From JAGOBP01 sp046328575 (GTDB lineage Bacteria > Chloroflexota > Anaerolineae > Fen-1058): DNA of 56,865 nucleotides. The position numbers and the translations under genes are program-made. This document shows positions 8,269-17,900 of the stretch, piece by piece. How positions within the stretch are numbered: the first letter of the stretch is position 1; each line of letters opens with the position of its first letter. The notes below the pieces were generated by a model. It saw nothing but the letters and a program-made list of their open reading frames with translations, ran no database searches and was not told where the DNA came from. The stretch lies in NCBI GenBank assembly GCA_046328575.1, contig JAXLWI010000028.1, positions 1 to 56,865 of the forward strand, written 5' to 3'.

Positions 8269-10104
8269 TTAGCGATACCCTTCGGCTTGAATCGTAAACA
8301 GTTTAGCGTACATGCCGCCCTTCGCCAGCAAGTCGGCGTGCGTGCCGATCTCGGTGATCGCGCCATCTTCCAGCACGATGATGCGATCGGCCATGCGGAC
8401 GGTGCTAAACCGATGGCTGATCAAGATCGCAATCTTGTTATCGGTCAGTTCGCGAAAGCGCTGAAAAACGGCATATTCGTTCAACGCGTCGAGCGCGGCC
8501 GTTGGTTCATCCAGCACCAGCACTTCAGCATCGCGCATGAAGGCGCGGGCTAGCGCCACCTTCTGCCACTCGCCGCCAGATAGATCGTTGCCGCGCTCGA
8601 ACCACTTGCCCAGCATCGTGTCATAGCCTTGCGGCAGCGAGGTGATCGTCGGGTGAGCACCGGAGCGCTGCGCCGAATCGACGATACGCGGCTCGTTCTC
8701 CAACTGATCGATCTGGCCGAAGCCGATGTTCTCTCTCGCCGGCAGGAAGTACTTCACAAAGTCTTGGAATATCACCCCGATCCGCTTTTGCAGTTCCTTT
8801 GGATCGACTTCGCGCAGATCAACGCCGTCAATCAACACCTGGCCTTCGGTTGGATCGTACAGGCGCGTGAGCAGTTTAACGAGCGTGGTCTTGCCCGCGC
8901 CGTTGGCGCCCACCAACGCGATCTTTTCGCCGGGTTTGATCGTGAGATTAACATCACGCAGAGCGTAGTCGCTGCGATCGGCGTAGCGGAACGAAACGTT
9001 CTTGAATTCGATGCCGCGCTCGATCGGGTGTGGGAGCGCGATCGGAGTGACTGAGATCGGCATCAGCGGTTTCAAATCGAGAAACGCAAAGAGATTGCTC
9101 ATGAACAGCGCGTTTTCGTACAGATCGCTCAAGCCGAAGAACAAACTTTGAAAGACGTTCTGGCTCTGGCGAAAGATCGACAGATACAGCGTCATATCGC
9201 CGAGCGTGATGCCGCCTTCGATGGTGCGGTAGACGATCCAGCCGTAGGCGAAGTAGTAACTGAGCGTGGCCAGCAAGCCCCAGCCAAATGAGGCGAAACT
9301 GCGCTTCTGCGCCAGCGCTTGATCTTCGCGCATGAACTTCCAGAACAGATCGGCATAGCGGCCCAACAGCGGCTCGCCCAAACCGAAGAGCTTGACTTCC
9401 TTCACGCTGGTATCGACGGTAAGCAAGTATTCCAGATAATTCATGCGCCGCGCTTCAGGCGCGCGCCACGACAGCAAGCGGAAGTTCAACTGCGCGTATT
9501 GCGACTGCGCAACGAAGGCCGGAATCGTCGCGCCGAAAAGGATGAGGGCGAGCAGCGCGTTGAAGCGGAAAAGCAGGGCGGCGAACGAGAGCAGCGTGAT
9601 CGTATTCTGAACGAAATAGAAGCCGTTGTTCATGATCTGCAGCGCGCGCCAATCGGCTTCGCGACGAGCGTTTTGCAGCTTGTCGTAGAACTCGGCGTTC
9701 TCAAAGTGCGAGAGATCGAGCGACAGCGCTTTGCGGATCAGACGCGTGTTGAGCGTGAAGTTGAGGCGTGCGTGCAAGATGTGTTCGGTCAACGAACGTG
9801 CCTGACCGACACCTGCTGACGCGAGGATCAACACGAACTCGATCGCCAGATACGGCAACGTTGCGGTCAGGCCGGTTTGCGCGTCCACCTTCGCCCCGAT
9901 CGAACTCACGACCGAATCGATGATCAACTTGCCTACCCAGGCCTGCCCGGCCGGGATCAACGCACCAACGATCGTCAACGCCGCCATCATCAACGTCGCG
10001 GGTTTATGCGCGTCCCACACCAACCGAAAGGCCGCCGGAATGTTCGCGGCGGCCTGTTTGAGATCTTGCCGATTCGGCAACTTGGATTCACTCGCCAAGG
10101 CCAC
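8269..10104 (-). CDS. ABC transporter, fused membrane and ATPase domains (half-exporter)
   Basis: A 611-residue type IV ABC half-transporter. The N-terminal half has about six membrane helices; the C-terminal ATPase has Walker A GANGAGKTTL, Q-loop (IFQDF), signature LSGGEWQKVALARAF, Walker B VLVLDEPTAALD and switch ISHRFSTV. All catalytic residues are canonical, so a homodimer could be active. The substrate is unknown. The start may be GTG 10104 or the in-frame TTG 10098, which is better spaced from AAAGG. It is first in an operon with the thioesterase and has a good promoter at 10129-10157. Confidence 0.88.
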   Translation of the reverse strand: MALASESKLPNRQDLKQAAANIPAAFRLVWDAHKPATLMMAALTIVGALIPAGQAWVGKLIIDSVVSSIGAKVDAQTGLTATLPYLAIEFVLILASAGVGQARSLTEHILHARLNFTLNTRLIRKALSLDLSHFENAEFYDKLQNARREADWRALQIMNNGFYFVQNTITLLSFAALLFRFNALLALILFGATIPAFVAQSQYAQLNFRLLSWRAPEARRMNYLEYLLTVDTSVKEVKLFGLGEPLLGRYADLFWKFMREDQALAQKRSFASFGWGLLATLSYYFAYGWIVYRTIEGGITLGDMTLYLSIFRQSQNVFQSLFFGLSDLYENALFMSNLFAFLDLKPLMPISVTPIALPHPIERGIEFKNVSFRYADRSDYALRDVNLTIKPGEKIALVGANGAGKTTLVKLLTRLYDPTEGQVLIDGVDLREVDPKELQKRIGVIFQDFVKYFLPARENIGFGQIDQLENEPRIVDSAQRSGAHPTITSLPQGYDTMLGKWFERGNDLSGGEWQKVALARAFMRDAEVLVLDEPTAALDALNEYAVFQRFRELTDNKIAILISHRFSTVRMADRIIVLEDGAITEIGTHADLLAKGGMYAKLFTIQAEGYR

Positions 10105-10128
10105 ACCTTTGATCGCAGATTCGAATTA

Positions 10129-10157
10129 ATTATGCCCGATGACCCACGACTTGTCCA
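10129..10157 (-). promoter_or_regulatory. Promoter for the ABC transporter-thioesterase operon
   Basis: On the minus strand TGGACA (10157-10152), a 17-base spacer and CATAAT (10134-10129). Transcription would start near 10122, leaving about 17 bases of leader. Confidence 0.6.
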
Positions 10158-10205
10158 TAAGGTCTGCGCCTGAACCCGTGCGTGAGGCAACGCCTATGGA
10201 GGCTT

Positions 10206-10214
10206 TGCTATAAT
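10206..10214 (+). promoter_or_regulatory. Extended -10 promoter for the glutamine cyclotransferase gene
   Basis: TG-C-TATAAT (10206-10214), a perfect extended -10 element with no good -35. The expected start near 10221 excludes the upstream in-frame ATG at 10213 and supports ATG 10249. Confidence 0.65.
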
Positions 10215-10248
10215 GGGCTATCGAATTCCGATAGTGAAAAGGAAACAA

Positions 10249-11121
10249 ATGAAACGCCAACTTTTGCGCAGGTGGTGGCTGGTGCTCATCGTGGCGCTCG
10301 TCGCGTGCTCGACCGGTGCGACCGCAACGCCGATCGAGAACACCGCAAGTACGCACATCCCTAGCCCGTCGCCTCTGCCAACGCCGACGGTCAATACCAG
10401 CCCGCTGAGCAACTCGCAATCCATTCCGATCTTCACGTACAAAGTTGTCAACACGTATCCACACGATCGGACGGCGTTTACCGAAGGTTTGGTATTGGAC
10501 GGGCAGACGCTGTATGAAGGCACGGGCCTTAACGGCCAATCGGTCTTACGCCGTGTCGATTTGACGACCGGCCAAGTCCTGCAAAATGTCGCCCTGTCTT
10601 CGAAGTACTTTGGCGAAGGCATCGTCGTCTGGGGTGATCAAATTCTACAACTCACCTGGAAGTCGCACATTGGATTTGTCTACGACAAGGCGACTTTTCA
10701 ACAGCTCAAGACGTTCAATTACGACACTGAAGGCTGGGGCTTTACGCACGACAGTCAACACTTGATCATGAGCGATGGCACTGCCACACTGCACTTCCTC
10801 GATCCAGAGACGCTGACCGAAGTCGCGCAGCTGACAGTCATCGCGCAAGGTCAACCGGTGGTCAACATCAACGAATTGGAATATGTGCAAGGCGAAATCT
10901 GGGCGAACATTTGGCAGACCAATCGCATTGCCCGCATCGCGCCGGATACCGGCCAGGTCGTCGGCTGGATCGATCTCACTGGTCTGCTTACACCCGCCGA
11001 GCAGGCCGCAGGCGTCGACGTATTGAACGGCATCGCTTACGATGCCGAGCACGATCGCGTATTTGTCACAGGCAAGTTCTGGCCCAAACTATTCGAGATC
11101 AAAGTCATACCCAGTCCATAA
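10249..11121 (+). CDS. Glutaminyl-peptide cyclotransferase, lipoprotein
   Basis: A 290-residue beta-propeller of the plant/bacterial glutamine cyclotransferase family. It forms N-terminal pyroglutamate on secreted proteins or peptides. Family blocks are clear: DRTAFTEGLVLDG, YEGTGLNGQS, GWGFTHDSQHLIMSDGT, INELEYVQGEIWANIW and LNGIAYDAEHDRVFVTGKFWP. The N terminus has positive charges, a hydrophobic stretch and the lipobox LVAC, then a Thr-Pro-Ser-rich linker, so it should be a surface lipoprotein. ATG 10249 is chosen because it follows AAAAGGAAAC and the -10 element lies over the earlier ATG. Confidence 0.9.
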   Translation: MKRQLLRRWWLVLIVALVACSTGATATPIENTASTHIPSPSPLPTPTVNTSPLSNSQSIPIFTYKVVNTYPHDRTAFTEGLVLDGQTLYEGTGLNGQSVLRRVDLTTGQVLQNVALSSKYFGEGIVVWGDQILQLTWKSHIGFVYDKATFQQLKTFNYDTEGWGFTHDSQHLIMSDGTATLHFLDPETLTEVAQLTVIAQGQPVVNINELEYVQGEIWANIWQTNRIARIAPDTGQVVGWIDLTGLLTPAEQAAGVDVLNGIAYDAEHDRVFVTGKFWPKLFEIKVIPSP

Positions 11122-11136
11122 CACAACCGGTCGTTA

Positions 11137-11145
11137 TGATAGAAT
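11137..11145 (+). promoter_or_regulatory. Extended -10 element, probable leaderless start of the AfsR-like gene
   Basis: TG-A-TAGAAT (11137-11145) ends 10 bases before the ATG at 11156. No ribosome site lies between, so transcription probably starts within about 4 bases of the start codon. Confidence 0.5.
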
Positions 11146-11155
11146 CTGATCGATC

Positions 11156-14100
11156 ATGGCCACTTCGCTGCCAACGCCGATCACTCGTTTCGTGGGGCGT
11201 ACCCGCGAACTGCACGAACTGCGCGACCTGTTACAGACCGAGCGGCTGATCACGCTCACCGGTCCCGGCGGCAGCGGCAAGACTCGCCTTGCCGTGCAAC
11301 TTGCTTCGGTTGTTTCTATCACAGTTCACTGGATCGATCTCAGCGCGCTGACCGAGCCCGATCAAGTGGCCGAGTGGGTGCGACGCGCACTGGGGCTGGG
11401 TGAACAACCCGATCGATCGGCCAGCGACCATGTGATCGATTTTCTGCGCGATCGATCACTCTGGCTCATCCTCGATAACTGCGAACAAATCTCCACCGCA
11501 CTAGCCCGCTTCGTTCACACCCTGCTCGATCGGTGTCCCGCTCTCAACGTGCTGGCGACCAGCCAACAGCCGTTGGGCCTGCCGTCTGAAAAAGTCTATG
11601 CGGTACCGCCGCTGTCCGTGGTGGTGGGCGAGGGTCAATCGGATGCCGTTCAACTCTTCAGCGAGCGTGCCCGCGAAGTTCTGCCCGCGTTCGAAATTAC
11701 CGCCGCTAACCTTGCGTTGATCGAGATGATCTGTCGCCGCCTCGACGGACTGCCGCTGGCCATCGAGTTGGCGGCTGCGCGCGTGAAGGTGCTCTCGCTC
11801 GCGCAGATCGCCGATCGGTTGGATGACGCCCTGAAGTTGTTGACGCGGGGCACTGCCGCGCAAGCCGCGCGGCATCAAACTTTGCGCGCCGTCATGGAGT
11901 GGAGTTATCGACTGCTGTCAGCGGCTGAGCAAACTTTGTTGCGGCGTTTAGCCGTTTTTGCAGGCTCGTTCACGCTGGACATGATCGAAGCCGTCGGCGC
12001 GGATAATGCAGTTGGCGTGCTTGATCTACTCACAGATCTGATCGACAAATCGTTAGTGGTGGTGGATGCGCCCATTACCGATCCTGCGCGCTACCATTTA
12101 CTAGAAACGATTCGGCAGTATGTGCGGGAACAACTCGATGCGGCGGGCGAAAGTACCGAGTTGTTCACGCGCTTGTGGCAGTGGGCGGTGACGCTGGCTG
12201 AACAGTCTGAACCGGAATTGATCGGGCCGCAGCAACGCAAGTGGCTGCAACGTTTGACGCTGGACTATGCCAACTTGCGCGCGGCGCTGTCCTTTACGCA
12301 GCGCCAGAACTTGATCGAGCGCGGACTGCGGTTGGGCGCGGCGCTGGGCCGTTATTGGTGGGCGCGCGGCGAATTTACCGAAGGGCTGTACTGGTTGGAG
12401 ATGTTTTTGGCTCGATCTGATAACGTGCCTGCCACGGCTGCTAGCCGCGCCAAAGCCTGTCAATATGCGGCTGGTTATTTATATCGACAAGGTAAATTGG
12501 AGCGCGCCGCGCTGTTAGCCAAACAGAGTTTAGCCTTGCGGCGTCCGCTGGGCAGCGAACGTGACATGGCCGAATCGCTGAACTTGCTGGGCATGATCGC
12601 GTCAGATGCCAGTGAATTTGCCACAGCCGAAGCCTACTATCTGGAAGCGCTGCAGTTGCGACAAGCGGCGGGCGAGGTGCGCGGTACGGCGGTGGTGCTG
12701 GGCAATCTGGGTTACGTGCTGCGCTTGCAAGGCCAGTACGATCGGGCGCATGACTATTATCAACAAGCGCTGATCCACTATCGGCAGTGCGGCGATGTGC
12801 GCGGCATCGCCACTATCTTGAACAACCTCGGCAACATCCACACGACTCGCGGCGATTTGAACGGCGCACGTCCGTTGTATGAAGAGAGTCTGGCGCTATC
12901 ACAGCAACTCGGCGATCAATGGGGGGCGGCGCGAGCCACATCGTCCATCGCCGCTTTAACGTTAAACGTGGGCGAGTACGATCGAGCCCAGACGTTGTTG
13001 CAAGAGACGCTGGCCCTGGGTCGAGCCATTCACGATGAATTGATCGTTGCTTCAACGCTGACCAATTTGGGACTGTTGGCTTATCTGCAAAACGATTATG
13101 GCCGCGCAGCCACTCACTACGAAGAGGCGCGGCTGCGCTGGCAAACCCTAAAACATGATTGGGGCGAAGGGCAGGTGCTGGTCGGGCTGGGGCGGCTGGC
13201 CTGCGATCAAGGTGACCTCGTGCGCGCTGCACACTGGTTGCGTGAGGGGTTACAACTTTATCAGCGCCTTCATCACCTCGAAGGTTTAGCCGATAGTTTT
13301 GAAGGACTCGCCGCGCTCGCGGCGCGACAATCCAACACTCCGCTCGCGGTGCAACGGTTAGCGCTGGCAGCGCGCTTGCGCACGCAGGTGCACGTTCCGC
13401 CGCTGCCGCCGCAACAAGCGCAGATCGATCGCTTGACGACGGCCGCGCGGGCCACGTTGGGTGACGCCGCGTTCGATCGGGCGTGGGCGGTTGGTGCCAC
13501 GCTCGAATTAGACATGGCCGTAGCCGAGGCGCTGAGCGATCAGCCGCCGTCAATCCAGATCAGCCCGGCTGAACCCGCGCTGCGCATCTTTGCTTTAGGC
13601 CCAACGCGCGTGTTGATCGGTGAGCACGCGCTCACGTCAACGGATTGGACGTACACCAAAGCGAAGGAACTGCTCTTCTATTTCCTCGCCAATCCGCCTG
13701 CGACCAAAGCGCAAATTGGCTTGGATGTGTGGCCGGAAGCCTCGGCCGATCACCTGCGTAACATCTTTCATCGCGCATTACATCATCTGCGCAAGGCGCT
13801 CGGCCAACTCGATTGGATCGTCTTCGCCGACGACGCCTATTCATTCAATCGGACGTTGAATTACTGGTGCGATCTGCACGAGTTTGAAGTGCGGCTGGCG
13901 TCCAAGTCAACCGACCGCGCGGCGGAGATCAAACGGCTGGAAGCGGCCGTGCAATTGTGGCGCGGCGATTTCGCCGAAGATTTGGATGCCGCTGAATGGG
14001 TGATCTTCAAGCGCGAAGAACTCCGCAATCGCTACCTGCAAGCGCTGCTCGATCTCGGCGCGCTGCACTTTGGCGCGGCACAGTACGATCGGGCGGCGGC

Positions 14101-14308
14101 AGTCTATCGGCGGTTGCTGGCGCTCGATACGTATTTTGAATTGGCGCATCGTGAGTTGATGCGCTGTCTCGTGCGGCAGGGCGAAGTCGGTCACGCGCTG
14201 CAGCACTATCAACATCTGCGCGAGATGCTGCGGCAGGAATTGCAGGCTGAGCCTTCGCCGGAGACGGTGCGCCTGAATGAGCGGATCAAACGCGGCGAGT
14301 CAGTCTGA
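11156..14308 (+). CDS. AfsR/SARP-like regulator: NB-ARC ATPase, TPR array, C-terminal winged helix and BTAD
   Basis: A 1050-residue STAND-type regulator. Domains: NB-ARC ATPase about 10-330, with P-loop GPGGSGKT (36-43), Walker B LILDNCEQ and the GLPLAIELAAARV motif; tetratricopeptide repeats about 380-760 (AEAYYLEALQLRQ, AHDYYQQALIHYR and others); OmpR-type winged helix about 805-890 (LRIFALGPTRVLIG, then KAKELLFYFLANP); BTAD about 900-1045. A signal bound by the repeats would drive ATP-dependent assembly on DNA. In Streptomyces AfsR the DNA-binding and BTAD parts are N-terminal; here they are at the C terminus. Target genes are unknown; the downstream cupin and secreted protein are candidates by position. 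Confidence 0.9.
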   Translation: MATSLPTPITRFVGRTRELHELRDLLQTERLITLTGPGGSGKTRLAVQLASVVSITVHWIDLSALTEPDQVAEWVRRALGLGEQPDRSASDHVIDFLRDRSLWLILDNCEQISTALARFVHTLLDRCPALNVLATSQQPLGLPSEKVYAVPPLSVVVGEGQSDAVQLFSERAREVLPAFEITAANLALIEMICRRLDGLPLAIELAAARVKVLSLAQIADRLDDALKLLTRGTAAQAARHQTLRAVMEWSYRLLSAAEQTLLRRLAVFAGSFTLDMIEAVGADNAVGVLDLLTDLIDKSLVVVDAPITDPARYHLLETIRQYVREQLDAAGESTELFTRLWQWAVTLAEQSEPELIGPQQRKWLQRLTLDYANLRAALSFTQRQNLIERGLRLGAALGRYWWARGEFTEGLYWLEMFLARSDNVPATAASRAKACQYAAGYLYRQGKLERAALLAKQSLALRRPLGSERDMAESLNLLGMIASDASEFATAEAYYLEALQLRQAAGEVRGTAVVLGNLGYVLRLQGQYDRAHDYYQQALIHYRQCGDVRGIATILNNLGNIHTTRGDLNGARPLYEESLALSQQLGDQWGAARATSSIAALTLNVGEYDRAQTLLQETLALGRAIHDELIVASTLTNLGLLAYLQNDYGRAATHYEEARLRWQTLKHDWGEGQVLVGLGRLACDQGDLVRAAHWLREGLQLYQRLHHLEGLADSFEGLAALAARQSNTPLAVQRLALAARLRTQVHVPPLPPQQAQIDRLTTAARATLGDAAFDRAWAVGATLELDMAVAEALSDQPPSIQISPAEPALRIFALGPTRVLIGEHALTSTDWTYTKAKELLFYFLANPPATKAQIGLDVWPEASADHLRNIFHRALHHLRKALGQLDWIVFADDAYSFNRTLNYWCDLHEFEVRLASKSTDRAAEIKRLEAAVQLWRGDFAEDLDAAEWVIFKREELRNRYLQALLDLGALHFGAAQYDRAAAVYRRLLALDTYFELAHRELMRCLVRQGEVGHALQHYQHLREMLRQELQAEPSPETVRLNERIKRGESV

Positions 14309-14346
14309 AGTGAAATAGTCCAGCAGCACACATTCAAGGGGGAGAC

Positions 14347-14739
14347 ATGTCCGATCAAATCATCACCGTTCGACCTGAAGTTACGATCATGACTCGGCAG
14401 CATCTGCCCAACTTCGTGGGTATTTCGGCGGCCACAGCGGGCGCGACCGGCATCTCGATGAACATGGTGATCATTCCGCCGGGCGGTTCGGCTGAACCGC
14501 ACTTGCATCGCAACTACGAAACCGCCATCTATCTGCTGCAAGGCCGTGTCGAAACGCGCTACGGGCCGGGGCTGAGCCAATCGGTGGTTAACGAGGCCGG
14601 GGATTTCATTTTCATTCCGGCGAATGTGCCGCATCAACCCATCAACCTCAGTGACACCGAGCCCGCTCGGGCGATCATCGCGCGCAACGATGCCAACGAG
14701 CAGGAACACGTGGAAGCCTATCACTCGCATGACGCTTGA
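14347..14739 (+). CDS. Cupin-domain protein
   Basis: A 130-residue single cupin. Motif 1 is PHLHRNYETAIYLLQG (metal ligands His, His and Glu) and motif 2 is GDFIFIPANVPHQPIN (His). Such small cupins act as dioxygenases, isomerases or ligand sensors, and no specific activity is visible. AAGGGGGAGAC before the ATG is a good ribosome site. It follows the AfsR-like gene by 38 bases and is probably co-transcribed with it. Confidence 0.85.
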   Translation: MSDQIITVRPEVTIMTRQHLPNFVGISAATAGATGISMNMVIIPPGGSAEPHLHRNYETAIYLLQGRVETRYGPGLSQSVVNEAGDFIFIPANVPHQPINLSDTEPARAIIARNDANEQEHVEAYHSHDA

Positions 14740-14760
14740 GCGCACTGGGAGGCTGGCTCT

Positions 14761-14816
14761 ATCCAACATCCAACATCCAGCCTCCAACCTCCAATTTCCA
14801 ACTTCCAATTTCTAAC
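14761..14816. repeat. Heptanucleotide repeat, ATCCAAC family, eight units
   Basis: Eight exact-phase 7-base units: ATCCAAC twice, ATCCAGC, CTCCAAC, CTCCAAT, TTCCAAC, TTCCAAT, TTCTAAC. It occupies about a third of the 178-base gap before the giant gene. The rest of that gap holds TAGCAC...GTGCTA around 14826-14853 and a weak extended -10 (TG-C-TATGCT, 14849-14857). Confidence 0.85.
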
Positions 14817-14917
14817 CTGCCCTGTTAGCACTTCTAGAAGCACCGGGGTGCTATGCTGTTCGACAATTCGCCGCAGGCGGGCTTGATGCTGTCTCGGCGA
14901 GATCAGGGGAGGATACT

Positions 14918-17900
14918 ATGCTGCGTCGACTGTCCGTCACGCTAGCGGTGAGTCTTGGACTGCTGCTAGCGCTCTTCGTTTGGCTGCAAACCCCGATGGC
15001 CAACGCTCAACCTCAGCCCGCTGCCGCTGAGCCTCAAACGTTGCACGCGACTTCCGCGCAAACATACACCTTGTTTTTGCCGCTGGTCGCCAATAACTAT
15101 CCTTTCTACACTCAATACGGCGTGGGCTATGCCACTGGCAGCGATCGAACACTGATCCGTTGGTTCTGGACCAAACCGATCGAGCCGTCGGCTTTTCGCG
15201 TGTATCGTCGGGTCGGTAATGGAGCGGAAACGTTGATCGCCACGGTCGTATCGGTGACCAATCCGACCGCCGCGATCAATCTGCTCAACAATACCGATCC
15301 GCGCTACAACAATCTCTACAACTTTCTCATCACCAACTACGCGCCACTCGGCATCACCGATATCCCTTCGTTTCACGCGGTGATGAACAACAACAAACTC
15401 GCCGCGCAGCGCATGGCCGCCGACTTCTATCCCACCGCGCTCGTCATCGGCTGGGGTTATCTGGATAAGGCCATCTCGCCTGGGATCACGTATACCTATC
15501 GAGTTGAAGCGGTGCTGCCGACGGGCGCGCAAAACTTGGGCAGCGTATCGGCCCTCGCCGGACAGTTGACGCCCCTCACCAAACCGACCGGCCTGTCGGC
15601 GTTGTCGTTGGACGACAACGATCCGTTGATCCGCGACAAGGCCGGTGATTGGGGCACGGCGCAGCAAAATCGCCGCTTCCATCAAACGGTGTATCTGTAT
15701 TGGGATGCTGAACAACAAAGTAATTCGATCAACGGGCCGTGGCTGACGGGCTACGATATTTACCGCGCGCCCATCACCGCCTCGACCGCTTTTTCGCGCG
15801 TTAACGGTCTTCAACCGGTGCAGGCCTTGACGGCGACGATTCCCATTTCAGATACGCCTGTCACGACGAGTGTGCTGGCTTATGAAGAAGTGCCCTATTA
15901 CTACGCCGACATCGCACCCGCGGTGGGGCAGTATGTTTATCGTGTGACGCCGCGCGATTTGTTGGGACAGATTCGCGCGTGGCCGACGGATCAAGCCCAG
16001 TTCAGCGATCCGATCACGGCGCGCGCCCGCGACTTCATGCCGCCCGATCCCCCCCTCAACGTCACAGCGACGGTCACCGCCACCGGCCCGATCTCAACCG
16101 TGATTGTTTCGTGGTCGATGACGCCTACCGCCGATCTCAGCGGCTTCATCGTCTATCGCGCCTTCTCGATTTCGGTGACGCTGCAAACCAACTGTGTTGA
16201 TGAACATCAATGTTGGCGCGAAGTGACACGCACGACGCAATTGCAGTGGCACGATCTCGATCCGCAAATGGAGCAAGTGCGCTGGTATCGCCTGCAAGCC
16301 GTCGATCAGGACGGTAATCGCAGCCGCTACACATCACCCGTGCAAGCGATCTTGCACGATGTCACGCCGCCCACTCCGCCGACCGTGAATGTGATCCCGT
16401 GTGATACATCCGGCGGACAAGAGGGTGGCTACTGCATCAGCGCCACGCCCACGACGACGGACACGACGCGCTATCGCGTCTATTGCCAGTTCAGTCCTGA
16501 CGGTGTGATGATGCCGATCAGTGACACCACGCAGATCAACAACTTCAAATTAGAGAGCGTCTATTCGCCGACGTATCCGCTGCAAAACGTGACGTGCCAG
16601 CTGCGCGCCGCCGATGCGCAGGGTAACCTCAGCGCGCCTGCATCGTTCAACGTGCCGTGGATGTTGTCGCTGCGTCCGATCGTTGCGCCGACGCCCATCA
16701 TTACGACGATCAACACGGCGTTGGGCGGCGTCAACGGCTACAGCGCGCAGATCAACTGGGACGTGAACGATGCCGGAGGCCTATCGGGTTTTCGGATTGA
16801 TCGGGAGGCGATCTATCGACCCAACAATGGCCCCGTCGGCGATGTTGCAACGTTCAACGTCGCTAATCCCAGCGCGCGCGTTTACACTGATACCTCGATC
16901 GAATTGCAGACCGTTTACAACTACACCGTGACCGCGCTGACACCGTCGGGCTTCCCGTTCTTTGGCAAAGAGGCCGCCTCGTTTCCGCGCACGTTTAAGG
17001 CGGTGATCAACGGACAGCGCCCCATCACCGAAGTTGATTGGATCACGATGACGTGGAGTGCGGGCTCAGGCACGTTCATGCATTGGGACCCTACCAGTGA
17101 TTTTCTGCGCGGCTGGGCGATCTTCCGCAGCGTGCATCGCGATAGCGATTACATTCAACTGACGCCCATTGTCAACAGCGGACCGATTTACAGCGACAGC
17201 AGCGCGCAACACGATCGCTACTGGTACGTCGCGGTGGAATTCGATCTGCGCACGGGTGAGCCGATCCGCTACACGCGCCCGCGCAGTGTGGCCAATGGCA
17301 TTTCTCCGACTACGCAAGATCAGCTAGGAAGTAGGGCGGGTTTCTTACCCACCGCACGAGGCGGCTATGGAAAGCCGCCCTACACAATGACGGCGACCAA
17401 ACCGATGACTGCGTGTTCGCCCATCATGCCAACTGCGGGCGAACCCTTACGCTTTGGTGAAGGCTTCGAGGTGGTCACCGTTACTCTCGGCGCGCCGATC
17501 ATTCCCAGTAACTTAACGGGCAACGGCTACTTGCACCTCACGCCACCGAGCGGCGATGTTTACATACCCGTCAGTTTCGCTGCTGCCGATGGTCTCAGCG
17601 TGGGCGACGCGCAGAATCACGTCTGCACGGGGCAACTCAGCGTGACCGGCGCGGCGGTTTTGCCTAAAGACATGCACTATCCTAACGGCTTGCACTACGA
17701 CCTCAACGCGATCTATGCCAAGCCGTGGTTTACCCAACCCAACGTCGGCACCGGCGAAGTATCGATCAATTTGCCCGATAATTTGCGGCTTTTCGCCAGC
17801 GGCGGTGAAAGCGATGTGTGGCCGTTATTCGCCACCGATGGTCTAGTCGTGCATAGCGATCTTTCGTTTAGCATGACAGCCAGTCTGGCGGGCTTTGGTT

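Noticed and set aside
12813..13553. 246-codon minus-strand open frame
   Set aside because: Lies opposite the TPR region of the AfsR-like regulator; Arg- and Pro-rich shadow translation.
14966..15814. 282-codon minus-strand open frame
   Set aside because: Same reasons: it opposes the signal peptide and first domain of the giant protein and has low-complexity composition.
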